Assembly (NCBI GenBank): GCA_036652695.1
Contig: JAVVVJ010000004.1
Location: forward strand, 1 to 64,000
Origin: Limiplasma sp036652695
GTDB lineage: Bacteria > Bacillota > Clostridia > Christensenellales > Aristaeellaceae
DNA: 64,000 bases
Direction: 5' to 3'
The position numbers and the translations under genes are program-made. Position 1 is the stretch's first letter; every line of letters starts with the position of its first letter. Shown piece by piece: positions 9,165-16,792 of the stretch. The notes beneath the pieces were generated by a model. The model worked only from the letters and a program-made list of their open reading frames with translations. It was not told the origin of the DNA and did no database searches.

Positions 9165-9200
9165 TTTTTGATTAATTTTTGGTCATGTTTTTGATTAATT
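9165..9200. promoter_or_regulatory. Tandem direct repeat, candidate IolR operator
   Basis: The 13-base sequence TTTTTGATTAATT occurs twice (9165-9177 and 9188-9200), 23 bases apart start to start, just upstream of the iol -35 box. Read on the minus strand the first copy contains TAATCAAAAAT, which fits the WRAYCAADARD pattern I recall for B. subtilis IolR; the second copy differs at its last base. Tandem sites like these suit a DeoR-family oligomer. Confidence 0.6.
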
Positions 9201-9331
9201 GGGTAACATTTGAGTTTTTGGAGACGGCTGACTGGATGAATAGGCTGGTTCGCACCAAGCTTGCCGCTTGGAACGAGTCGCGCAGAAGCGCTGCCAGAAA
9301 AATGAGGGGATCGTTCATTGCAATAGCCGGA

Positions 9332-9360
9332 TTGCATTTTTACGAAAAAAACGGTATGAT
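9332..9360 (+). promoter_or_regulatory. Promoter of the DUF4097-ybaB-recR unit
   Basis: -35 TTGCAT (9332-9337) and -10 TATGAT (9355-9360) are separated by exactly 17 bases, with the first start codon 67 bases downstream at 9427. Confidence 0.7.
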
Positions 9361-9426
9361 AAGAAGGCTGATTGTGCGCGTGAGCCGCATGCGCCAACTG
9401 AAGCGAATGAAAAGCGGAGGTGCGAC

Positions 9427-10170
9427 ATGGAACGAAACGTCATTTTTGAAACGGCAGGCCTGAACGACATCGCCGTGCACTTGGCATGGGGCCAGCTGGA
9501 GATTTTCGCGGACGATGTGGAAAAGATTCAGGTCATGGCGGCGGGCGACGAAACCTCTACCAACGACCTGCGCATTGAGGTGCGGGAAGGTACGCTGCTG
9601 GTGGAGCAGCCGCAGTATGGCATCTCCTTTAACATCACGGAAAGCAAATGGTTGCAGGTATGCGTGCGCGTGCCGCGCAGCTGGCGGCAGGGGATTCGCT
9701 GCACGACCATTTCCGGTATGCTGAGTGCCCGCAAGCTCAACGGCAGCGTGATTTCGCTTGAAACCGTTACGGGTGATTTGCGCGCGCTCATCCTTACGGC
9801 GGAGGAGATCACGCTCAAAACCATATCGGGCGACGCGCGCGGCGAGGTGCTCAGCGCCGAAAAAATCGGCGTGCGAAGCGTGAGTGGCGATATGGCGCTG
9901 GATATGCTCAGCGTAAAGCAGCTTAGGTGCAATTCCGTCAGCGGCGAACAGACCTACAATATGACTGGCTTTTTTGAGCGCGTGGATGTGGCATCGGTAT
10001 CCGGCAACGTGATCATCACCGCCCCTGCGGAGGAGATGAACGCAAGCCTGCGCTCCATCAGCGGGCGTGTGCGCACCGAGGGTGTCAGCATCACCGAGAG
10101 CACGGAGGTGCCCTGCGTGCGCGTCACTGGCGTATCGTCGGATTTGAAACTGATCAGCATCAAAGAATAA
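9427..10170 (+). CDS. DUF4097-type beta-helix protein
   Basis: A 247-residue protein without signal peptide or membrane segment. From about residue 85 it consists of repeats of some 20 residues with a recurring [ST]-[VI]-[ST]-G core (TISGM, TVTGDL, TISGDA, SVSGDM, SVSGE, SVSGN, SISGRV), the pattern of the DUF4097/DUF4098 putative adhesin domain, which folds as a stacked beta-helix. The ATG at 9427 has GCGGAGG seven bases upstream; longer in-frame readings start inside the promoter. In other Bacillota this domain often sits beside PspC-like or LiaX-like envelope stress proteins, but here it leads into ybaB-recR. Its function is unknown, and it is probably cytoplasmic or surface-associated by an unknown route. 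Confidence 0.8.
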   Translation: MERNVIFETAGLNDIAVHLAWGQLEIFADDVEKIQVMAAGDETSTNDLRIEVREGTLLVEQPQYGISFNITESKWLQVCVRVPRSWRQGIRCTTISGMLSARKLNGSVISLETVTGDLRALILTAEEITLKTISGDARGEVLSAEKIGVRSVSGDMALDMLSVKQLRCNSVSGEQTYNMTGFFERVDVASVSGNVIITAPAEEMNASLRSISGRVRTEGVSITESTEVPCVRVTGVSSDLKLISIKE

Positions 10171-10193
10171 GCAATAATGGAGGGGTTTTGACC

Positions 10194-10532
10194 ATGGCGA
10201 GGAATCAATTTGGCGGCTTCGGCGGTGGCGCAAACATGCAGCAGCTGATGCGTCAGGCACAGAAGCTGCAGGAGCAGATGGCAAAGGCACAGGAGGATCT
10301 GGACGACTGTGAGTATACCGCGCAAGCGGGCGGCGGCATGGTGAGCGTGGCCGTGACCGGCAAGCGCGAGCTGAAACGCATCGAAATCAACCCCGAGTGC
10401 GTGGATCCGGATGATGTGGACATGCTACAGGACATGATCCTTGCGGCGGTAAATGAGGCGCTCCGCGCGGCTGAAGAAACGCGCACCGCGGAAATGGCCA
10501 AGCTGGCTCCGGGCATGGGAGGCATGTTCTAA
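10194..10532 (+). CDS. ybaB: YbaB/EbfC family nucleoid-associated protein
   Basis: A 112-residue small DNA-binding protein that usually sits just before recR. It shows the family pattern: a Gly/Asn-rich start, the helix MQQLMRQAQKLQEQMAKAQ, the strand-forming AGGGMVSVAVTGKRELKRI with INPE, and a Met/Gly tail ending GMGGMF. The ATG at 10194 has GGAGGGG eight bases upstream; a TTG at 10188 is too close. It forms homodimers that bridge DNA in studied homologues; its exact role beside RecR is not settled. Only three bases separate it from recR. Confidence 0.93.
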   Translation: MARNQFGGFGGGANMQQLMRQAQKLQEQMAKAQEDLDDCEYTAQAGGGMVSVAVTGKRELKRIEINPECVDPDDVDMLQDMILAAVNEALRAAEETRTAEMAKLAPGMGGMF

Positions 10533-10535
10533 GCT

Positions 10536-11135
10536 ATGGCGCAGCAGCTTGAACCGATTGCACGCATGGTGGCGCAGCTTTCGCGCTTGCCGGGCATCGG
10601 GCAGAAAAGCGCGCAGCGGCTGGCATATTTTATCATCGGCATGCCGCTGGAGGATGTGCGGGAGCTGGCGGGCGCGCTGTACAACGGTCGCAAGGCGATC
10701 CGCTACTGTGACGCGTGCGGCAACTATGCCACCGATGCGCTTTGCGATATCTGCAAGGACGAGCGTCGCCGCAACGGGCAGGTCTGCGTGGTGCGCGACC
10801 CGCGCGATGTGGCCGCCATTGAGCGCATGCGTGATTTTCATGGCACCTACCATGTGCTGCATGGCACGCTTTCGCCGATGGATGGCATTGGTCCGGCAGA
10901 CATCCGCATCAAGGAGCTTATGACTCGCCTTTCCAACAGCGATGTGAAGGAACTGATTTTGGCGACAAACCCGGATATCGAGGGCGAGGCGACCGCCGCT
11001 TACATCGCGCGGCTGGTTAAGCCCATGGGCTTGCTGGTTACGCGCATCGCTCACGGCGTGCCGGTGGGCAGCGATCTTGAATACGCGGATGAGATCACCT
11101 TGGCAAAGGCGATGGAGGGTCGCCGGGAAATGTGA
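10536..11135 (+). CDS. recR: Recombination mediator RecR
   Basis: A 199-residue RecR, the usual length. It works with RecF/RecO to load RecA at gaps. Seen in order: helix-hairpin-helix region LSRLPGIGQKSAQRLA (residues 16-31); a C4 zinc finger with Cys58, Cys61, Cys70 and Cys73; a TOPRIM domain (residues about 80-175) with ILATNPDIEGEATA; and the C-terminal Walker-B-like VTRIAHGVPVGSDLEYAD. It starts three bases after ybaB ends, which is typical of Bacillota, and the pair is surely cotranscribed. A stable hairpin follows at 11154-11185. Confidence 0.97.
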   Translation: MAQQLEPIARMVAQLSRLPGIGQKSAQRLAYFIIGMPLEDVRELAGALYNGRKAIRYCDACGNYATDALCDICKDERRRNGQVCVVRDPRDVAAIERMRDFHGTYHVLHGTLSPMDGIGPADIRIKELMTRLSNSDVKELILATNPDIEGEATAAYIARLVKPMGLLVTRIAHGVPVGSDLEYADEITLAKAMEGRREM

Positions 11136-11153
11136 ATCGGCAGAGCCTTTTTA

Positions 11154-11185
11154 GGTCGCCGCGTAGCGTTGCTGGCGCGGCGGCC
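11154..11185 (+). terminator. Hairpin after recR, possible terminator
   Basis: A 10-bp GC-rich stem (11154-11163 with 11176-11185, one G-T pair) with a 12-base loop is followed only by TTTCG. The T tract is short, so it may attenuate rather than fully end transcription into rmuC. Confidence 0.5.
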
Positions 11186-11249
11186 TTTCGTATGCCTCGT
11201 GCGAAGGGCGGGATCAATCGGCTTTTGAACGCAAAGGACGGAGGAAACG

Positions 11250-12662
11250 ATGCAGGAGCTTTTGAATCTAGGCATGCCGATGCTTGGCGTGCTAGGGCTT
11301 TCGCTGCTCAGCCTTGTGCTGCTGGTTGTGCTTGCCGTTGTGCAGGCGCGGCAAAGCGCGTACACAAGGCGCTTTTTTGAGCGCGCGCAAGCTGAAACCG
11401 ATGATCTGCGCGACGCGCTTTTGCGCCAGAGCTTGGAGCAGCGCGAGGAGCTTTTGCGCAGCTTGCAGCAGCTCAACGATAGCTTGTTTCAAATGGTGAG
11501 CGGCGTTACCCGCGCACAGGCCGATCAGGTGAACGCCCTCCTGCGCCAAACCAGCGAGAGCGCACAGGGCTTTGATCAGCGCCAGCAGGGCATGCAGCGC
11601 ATCACGGAGGAGAGCCTGAGCCGCATTGAGGCGCGCATGCAGAGCGTGGAAGCGCTGCTCGCACGCCAGCTTGCGCAAAACGAGGTGCGCATGGAGGCAC
11701 TGCGCAAAACCATGAGCGAGGGCATGATGACGCTTCGTGCAGAAAACACGCAGAAGCTGGAGGAAATGCGCCAGACCGTGGATGAAAAGCTGCACGATAC
11801 GTTGGAGAAGCGCCTGAACGCCAGCTTTACGCAGGTAAGCGAGCGGCTGGAGCAGGTGTATAAATCGCTTGGCGAAATGCATAGCTTGGCGGCTGGCGTG
11901 GGTGATTTGAAGCGCATGCTCGGCAATGTGAAAACGCGCGGCGTATGGGGCGAGATGCAGCTTGGCGCGCTGCTGGAGCAGGCGCTCACCTCTACCCAGT
12001 ACGCGCGCAATGTGAGCGTTGTGCCCGGTTCGGCGGAGCGTGTGGAATTTGCCGTCTGCCTGCCCGGCCGCGATGGAGACGCGCCGGTCTACCTGCCCAT
12101 TGATAGCAAGTTTCCGCAAGAGGATTATACGCGCTTGGCGGAAGCCTCCCAAAATGGTGATCACGACGCGGTGGAGGGCGCGCAGCGCGCGCTGCTCACG
12201 GCTGTGCGCGTGGAGGCAAAACGCATCGGCAAATACATCGCCCCGCCGCACACCACTGATTTTGCCGTGATGTTTTTGCCCCTTGAGGGGCTGTATGCCG
12301 AGGTGATGCGCCATGCGGAGGTAGTGCAGCAGCTGCAACGGGAGCAGCGGGTGCTGATTTCTGGGCCGAGCACGCTGCTGGCGCTGCTCAACAGCTTGCA
12401 GATGGGCTTTCGCACGTTGGCGATTGAGCAGCGCTCCGCGGAGGTGTGGAAGCTGCTCGGCGCGGTCAAGACCGATTTTGGCGGCTTTGCGCAGGTGCTG
12501 CAAAAGACGCAGGAAAAGCTGCAACAGGCCACGGACAGCATTGATACGGCCTTTGTGCGCACGCGCCGCATTGAAAAAAAACTGCGCAAGGTGGAGGCGC
12601 TGGATCGCGGCGAAGCAAGCCAGCTGTTGGATAACGATGATGGGGAAGAGGAAGACAAATGA
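11250..12662 (+). CDS. rmuC: RmuC-family DNA recombination protein
   Basis: A 470-residue protein of the RmuC family, proposed to restrain DNA inversions and short-repeat recombination. Layout: one N-terminal membrane segment (residues about 8-32), a long coiled coil rich in Gln, Glu, Arg and Leu (about 38-205), then the conserved RmuC nuclease-like core beginning at LGNVKTRGVWGEMQLGALLEQ and running to about residue 440 (PIDSKFPQEDYTRL; FLPLEGLYAEVM; GPSTLLALLNSLQMGFRTL). GGAGG lies before the ATG. The family's catalytic activity has not been clearly shown. Confidence 0.92.
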   Translation: MQELLNLGMPMLGVLGLSLLSLVLLVVLAVVQARQSAYTRRFFERAQAETDDLRDALLRQSLEQREELLRSLQQLNDSLFQMVSGVTRAQADQVNALLRQTSESAQGFDQRQQGMQRITEESLSRIEARMQSVEALLARQLAQNEVRMEALRKTMSEGMMTLRAENTQKLEEMRQTVDEKLHDTLEKRLNASFTQVSERLEQVYKSLGEMHSLAAGVGDLKRMLGNVKTRGVWGEMQLGALLEQALTSTQYARNVSVVPGSAERVEFAVCLPGRDGDAPVYLPIDSKFPQEDYTRLAEASQNGDHDAVEGAQRALLTAVRVEAKRIGKYIAPPHTTDFAVMFLPLEGLYAEVMRHAEVVQQLQREQRVLISGPSTLLALLNSLQMGFRTLAIEQRSAEVWKLLGAVKTDFGGFAQVLQKTQEKLQQATDSIDTAFVRTRRIEKKLRKVEALDRGEASQLLDNDDGEEEDK

Positions 12663-12763
12663 CATGCTTTCAAAGGGTGCGCCGTCGTGCCGAAAAGCTT
12701 GGCGAAGCATCCGCTTCCACGCTGTGGCTGGGCTGATCCGCGTGATAAAGCCGCCTAACGGAC

Positions 12764-12792
12764 TTGCAACAGATGCGTTTTTTTGCTATGCT
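12764..12792 (+). promoter_or_regulatory. Promoter of the decarboxylase-tmk-mnmA unit
   Basis: -35 TTGCAA (12764-12769) and -10 TATGCT (12787-12792) with a 17-base spacer. The position argues that the upstream TTG/ATG codons in the decarboxylase reading frame are promoter sequence, not starts. Confidence 0.55.
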
Positions 12793-12841
12793 TTCAAAAG
12801 CCGCGCTTGCGGCATTACTCGCAGGCAAAACACGGAAGGGA

Positions 12842-14245
12842 ATGCAGCGAACATTGGAAAGACCCATGCACGATATGCTGAGACGCGCGGCGCGGCGCAC
12901 CTCGCTGCACATGCCGGGCGCGCAGGGAAAGGCGCCCTTTGGCCGCTGGAATCCCTACCGACTGGAAACCACTGAGCTAGGGATAACGGACGACCTGTAC
13001 CGCCCAAGCGGCGCCATTGCGCGGGCGCAGGCGCTTGCGGCGAAAAGCGCGGGCGCGGCAGATACGCTGCTGCTGCACGGCGGCAGCACGGCGGGCATCC
13101 ACGCGATGCTTCTGTATGCGGCGCGCCGCGGGGATGAGGTCATTTTGCCGCGCAATACGCATATCAGCGCGATTCAGCTTTGCGCGGTGGCGGGGCTTGT
13201 GCCCGCGTTCGCTTCACCCTCCTATACGGCGGCGGGCAGGCCGTATACCACGCCTGAGAGTTACCTGCGCGCCATGGAGGAGCATCCGCGCGCGCGCGCG
13301 GCGCTCGTGGTGCGGCCGGATTATTATGGCCTGATGCCGGATCTTCGCGCGATTGCGCGGTTGGCGCACGAGCGCGGCATGCTCCTGCTTTGCGATGAGG
13401 CGCACGGTGCGCATTTGAACTGGGATGCGCAGGCCGAGAACGCGCTCGCCTGCGGAGCCGACCTATGCGTGCAATCTGCGCACAAGACGCTGCCCGCGCT
13501 CAACGCGGGCGCATGGCTGCATGCAGCGCGGGGCGTGGACGCGCAGCGCTTGCGAGGCGTGCTGCGCATGGTGCAGACGAGCAGCCCTTCCTTTGTGGCA
13601 ATGCTCGCGCTGGACGATGCCCGTGCATGGATGGACGCGCATGGGGCGAGGGCTTGCGCCGATCTGCGTGCGGCGGCGGCGGAGTTCCACCGTGCGGCAG
13701 CGGCGCTCGGCTATCTTGACGGGCAGGCCGCCCCGCCGCCCGGCACATGCTTTGATCCGCTACGTGTAGTGCTGGACGCGCCGCAGGGCGGCTTTGAGCT
13801 GAGCGCGCAGCTGGAGGCGCTGGGGCTGGACGTGGAGCTTTGCGATGCGTGCGGCATAGGCTGCATTCTTTCACTGATGGATGGGAAAAAAAGGCTTGCG
13901 CTGCTGCTTCGTGCGCTTAAGCGTGTCAACCGGGCGCGGCTCGAGCTTCCCAAGGGGCACGGCTTGCCGCTTGCCATGCCGCCGCGAGCCCTTCCGCCTT
14001 GTGTGATTCCGTTGGATACCGCCGCCTTCGCCCCGGCAGAGCCGGTAGCGCTCCCAAGCGCCATAGGGCGCGTGAGTGCGGCGCAGGTGGGGTTGTACCC
14101 GCCCGGCGTGGCGCTGCTTACTGCGGGGGAGCTTGTAACGGAAGAAATCGCGCATTACCTGATGGCAATTGAGCCGAGCCATCTTTTTGGCGTTGGCGCG
14201 GGGGAAACCATTTCCTGTGTACAAATCAAAGGAGAAAATCAATGA
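12842..14245 (+). CDS. Orn/Lys/Arg decarboxylase-like PLP enzyme
   Basis: A 467-residue fold-type I PLP protein related to the YaaO/SpeA group. Seen: an N-terminal LHMPGAQGKAPFG, where family members have HMPGHKG, so the His is lost; GGSTAGIHAMLL (PLP phosphate loop); LLLCDEAHGAHLNW (Asp binding the pyridine N); and the Schiff-base lysine in CVQSAHKTLPAL. The C-terminal domain is shorter than in biosynthetic decarboxylases. The start is placed at 12842, just after GGAAGGG, because the first residues then match the short N-terminus of relatives; 12866 is an alternative. Its stop overlaps the next start (ATGA). In Bacillota this gene type often precedes tmk. The substrate is unknown. Confidence 0.8.
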   Translation: MQRTLERPMHDMLRRAARRTSLHMPGAQGKAPFGRWNPYRLETTELGITDDLYRPSGAIARAQALAAKSAGAADTLLLHGGSTAGIHAMLLYAARRGDEVILPRNTHISAIQLCAVAGLVPAFASPSYTAAGRPYTTPESYLRAMEEHPRARAALVVRPDYYGLMPDLRAIARLAHERGMLLLCDEAHGAHLNWDAQAENALACGADLCVQSAHKTLPALNAGAWLHAARGVDAQRLRGVLRMVQTSSPSFVAMLALDDARAWMDAHGARACADLRAAAAEFHRAAAALGYLDGQAAPPPGTCFDPLRVVLDAPQGGFELSAQLEALGLDVELCDACGIGCILSLMDGKKRLALLLRALKRVNRARLELPKGHGLPLAMPPRALPPCVIPLDTAAFAPAEPVALPSAIGRVSAAQVGLYPPGVALLTAGELVTEEIAHYLMAIEPSHLFGVGAGETISCVQIKGENQ

Positions 14246-15540
14246 ACATCTATCCTTATGACGCGGTGGTATTCGACCTGGACGGCACCCTCTTTGATGC
14301 GGAGGACGGTATTGTAAGCTCCGCATGCTATGCTATGGAACAGCTTGGCTATCCCGTGCCGGAGGGCGCGGAGCTGCGGGAGATGGTGGGTCCCCCGCTT
14401 CGCAGCTCCTTTGAGCAAATTTTGCGCCTGCCCAAGGAGCGTGTCGATGAGGCGATGGAGCTTTACCGCGAGCGTTTTTCCTCCATCGGCATGTATCGCT
14501 ACAGCGTGTACCCGCATATTCGCAGCATTTTGCAAATGCTGGGGGACAGCGGCGTGTTCGTGAGCCTTGCCACCACCAAGCCCGTTAAGCTCGCGAACGA
14601 AATCCTTCAGTATTTTGGCCTTGCGCATTATTTTAACCGCGTGGTGGGCGAGGAGGGGCGCGAAGCGGAGCTTGGCAAGCCGGAGCTGATCCGCATGGCG
14701 CTGCCGGAGCGCTACCGTAGCGCCGCCATGGTGGGGGATCGCCGCTTTGATATGCTGGGCGCGGCAGCCAACCACATCGATGGCGTGGGCGTGAGCTACG
14801 GCTGCGGCACCGAGGAGGAACTGAGCCTATCGGGCGCTACGCATATCGCGCCCGATACGGAGGCGCTGCGCGCGCTGCTCTGCCCCGGCGGGGCGATTCC
14901 GCGCGGCTTTTTTGTTACGGTGGAAGGGCTGGATGGCAGCGGCAAGAGCACGCAGTTGAATTTGCTGGAGGACGGCCTCAAGCAATTTGGCTTTAGCGTC
15001 CTGCGCACGCGTGAGCCGGGAGGCTGCGATATCAGTGAGGAAATCCGCCGCATGGTGCTGGGGGTGGAGAACATGGAGATGGGCCCGGCCTGCGAAGCGC
15101 TTCTATATGCCGCTGCGCGCGCGCAGCATGTGCATCAGGTGATTCGCCCGGCGGTGGAGGGGGGGCTCACGGTGCTCTGCGACCGGTTTGTGGATAGCTC
15201 CATCGCCTATCAGGGCGGCGGGCGGGAGCTTGGCGTGGAAACCGTGCAGGCGATCAACGCCCCCGCTGTGGGCGATATGCTGCCGGATGCGACGCTCTAT
15301 CTTGCAATCAATCACAAGCTGGCGCTGGAGCGGCGCGCACAGGCCTCCGCACTCGACCGGCTGGAGATTGAGCCGAGCGAGTTTCATGAGCGTGTGCAAA
15401 AGGCTTACGAGCGCCTGAGCCGTGAAAATCGCAAGCGCTTTTTGGTGGTCAACGCGGAGCGGGACATTCCCAGTGTCGCAAAGGACGCGCTCAACGCGGT
15501 GCTTAAGCGGCTGGAACCGGATATTAGGCGGGAGGCATAA
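14242..15540 (+). CDS. tmk: HAD phosphatase - thymidylate kinase fusion
   Basis: A 432-residue two-domain protein. Residues about 1-213 are a HAD-IA phosphatase of the Gph/PGP type: FDLDGTLFDAEDG (nucleophile and acid Asp), LATTKPVKLA, and MVGDRRFDMLGA. Residues about 218-432 are a complete dTMP kinase: P-loop VEGLDGSGKST, REPGG, DRFVDSSIAYQGGGR, and a LID-type RAQASALDRLE. The kinase part makes dTDP from dTMP for DNA synthesis, and the phosphatase part's substrate is unknown. There is no frameshift or internal ribosome site at the junction. The ATG overlaps the decarboxylase stop by four bases and has GGAG upstream. Tmk is normally about 210 residues and free-standing, so the fusion is unusual. 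Confidence 0.92.
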   Translation: MNIYPYDAVVFDLDGTLFDAEDGIVSSACYAMEQLGYPVPEGAELREMVGPPLRSSFEQILRLPKERVDEAMELYRERFSSIGMYRYSVYPHIRSILQMLGDSGVFVSLATTKPVKLANEILQYFGLAHYFNRVVGEEGREAELGKPELIRMALPERYRSAAMVGDRRFDMLGAAANHIDGVGVSYGCGTEEELSLSGATHIAPDTEALRALLCPGGAIPRGFFVTVEGLDGSGKSTQLNLLEDGLKQFGFSVLRTREPGGCDISEEIRRMVLGVENMEMGPACEALLYAAARAQHVHQVIRPAVEGGLTVLCDRFVDSSIAYQGGGRELGVETVQAINAPAVGDMLPDATLYLAINHKLALERRAQASALDRLEIEPSEFHERVQKAYERLSRENRKRFLVVNAERDIPSVAKDALNAVLKRLEPDIRREA

Positions 15541-15543
15541 GCG

Positions 15544-16638
15544 TTGGAGCGAATTGTGGTGGGCATGTCCGGCGGTGTGGATAGCTCTGTGACCGCGCTG
15601 CTGCTCAAGCAGCAGGGGTATGACGTGGTTGGCGTATTTATGAAAAACTGGAGCGAGCAGGATGAAAACGGCACCTGTACCGCCGCCGAGGATTGGCGAG
15701 ACGTGCAGGATGTGTGTGAGCTAATTGACATCCCGTATTACGCCGTGAACTTTGAAAAGGAATATCAAGATCGCGTGTTCACCTATTTTCTGGACGAGTA
15801 CCGCAGGGGGCGCACACCGAACCCCGATGTGCTGTGCAACCGCGAGATCAAGTTCAAGGCCTTTTTGGACTATGCGCAAAAGCTGGGCGCGGAGCGAATC
15901 GCCACAGGGCATTTTGTGAAAAAAGACGTGCGGGAGGGGCATACCGTGCTGCTCCGCGGCGATGATGCGAATAAGGATCAGAGCTATTTTTTGTATATGC
16001 TCAAGGAGCGGCAGCTTGAGCGCGCGCTCTTCCCCGTGGGTGGCATGACCAAGGCGCAGGTGCGCGCGCTGGCGGAGGAAAACGGTTTGCCGGTGAGCCG
16101 CAAGAAGGATTCTACCGGCGTCTGCTTCATTGGCGAGCGCAACTTTCGCAAGTTCTTGCAGGGGTTTCTGCCCATGCGGGCGGGTGAGATGCGAACCGAG
16201 GATGGCGTAAAGGTTGGCGAGCACATCGGCCTTGCGTACTATACGCTGGGTCAGCGGCGCGGCTTAGGCATCGGCGGGCGGGGAGACGGCAGAAGCTGGT
16301 TTGTCATTGATAAGGATTTGAAGCAAAATGTGCTTGTGGTTGCGCAGGGCGAAGACAGTCCCCGCCTATATAGCCGTTATGTGCGCGCCTCGCAGCCCAC
16401 GTGGATTGCGGATCAGCCGCCCGCGCTTGAGGGCGTGCCCTTTCGCTGTACGGCAAAATTCCGTTATCGCCAAGCCGATCAAGCGGTGACGGCTACGCTT
16501 CGCGGTGAGGAGCTTCTTTTGGAGCCGGATGAACCGCAGCGCGCTGTTACCCCCGGGCAGAGCGTGGTGCTCTATGCGGGCGACCTGTGCCTAGGCGGCG
16601 GGATTGCGGAGGAAGCGCATATGGAGCGGCCTGCCTAA
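15544..16638 (+). CDS. mnmA: tRNA-specific 2-thiouridylase MnmA
   Basis: A 364-residue ATP pyrophosphatase that installs the 2-thio group on wobble uridine of tRNAs for Lys, Glu and Gln. Motifs: PP-loop GMSGGVDSSV (residues 7-16), catalytic Cys98 in NPDVLCNREIKF, the second Cys194 in STGVCFIGERNF, and the C-terminal beta-barrel domain (about 285-364). The start is TTG at 15544, supported by GGGAGG eight bases upstream and the immediate VVGMSGG. It follows tmk by three bases and is probably cotranscribed with it. Confidence 0.96.
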   Translation: MERIVVGMSGGVDSSVTALLLKQQGYDVVGVFMKNWSEQDENGTCTAAEDWRDVQDVCELIDIPYYAVNFEKEYQDRVFTYFLDEYRRGRTPNPDVLCNREIKFKAFLDYAQKLGAERIATGHFVKKDVREGHTVLLRGDDANKDQSYFLYMLKERQLERALFPVGGMTKAQVRALAEENGLPVSRKKDSTGVCFIGERNFRKFLQGFLPMRAGEMRTEDGVKVGEHIGLAYYTLGQRRGLGIGGRGDGRSWFVIDKDLKQNVLVVAQGEDSPRLYSRYVRASQPTWIADQPPALEGVPFRCTAKFRYRQADQAVTATLRGEELLLEPDEPQRAVTPGQSVVLYAGDLCLGGGIAEEAHMERPA

Positions 16639-16704
16639 TCAGGCATAAAAAGGGGCGAAGCCTGTGAAAAAACAGCGTAAGTACAATGCAAGCTCGGTTT
16701 TCCC

Positions 16705-16734
16705 TTGCGTTGCGCGGCCTTCCTTCGCTATAAT
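16705..16734 (+). promoter_or_regulatory. Promoter of the branched-chain amino-acid transporter genes
   Basis: -35 TTGCGT (16705-16710) and a perfect -10 TATAAT (16729-16734) with an 18-base spacer, 59 bases before the binding-protein start. Confidence 0.7.
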
Positions 16735-16792
16735 AAACCAAGCATCCAAGGACGCCCTTGCGTGCGAACGAAGTTTGAAGGAGGAAAATACA

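Larger units (their letters stand above)
9103..9426. other. Divergent intergenic region between iolR and the DUF4097 gene
   Basis: This 324-base stretch is visibly more AT-rich than its surroundings on the iolR side. It holds the iol promoter, the tandem operator candidate, and a rightward promoter at 9332-9360. I see no convincing gene: the open frames crossing it have no ribosome site and no family-like pattern. Confidence 0.7.

Noticed and set aside
9179..9463. 94-codon open frame before the DUF4097 gene
   Set aside because: It crosses the iol operator repeats and a strong promoter, has no ribosome site and no recognisable pattern.
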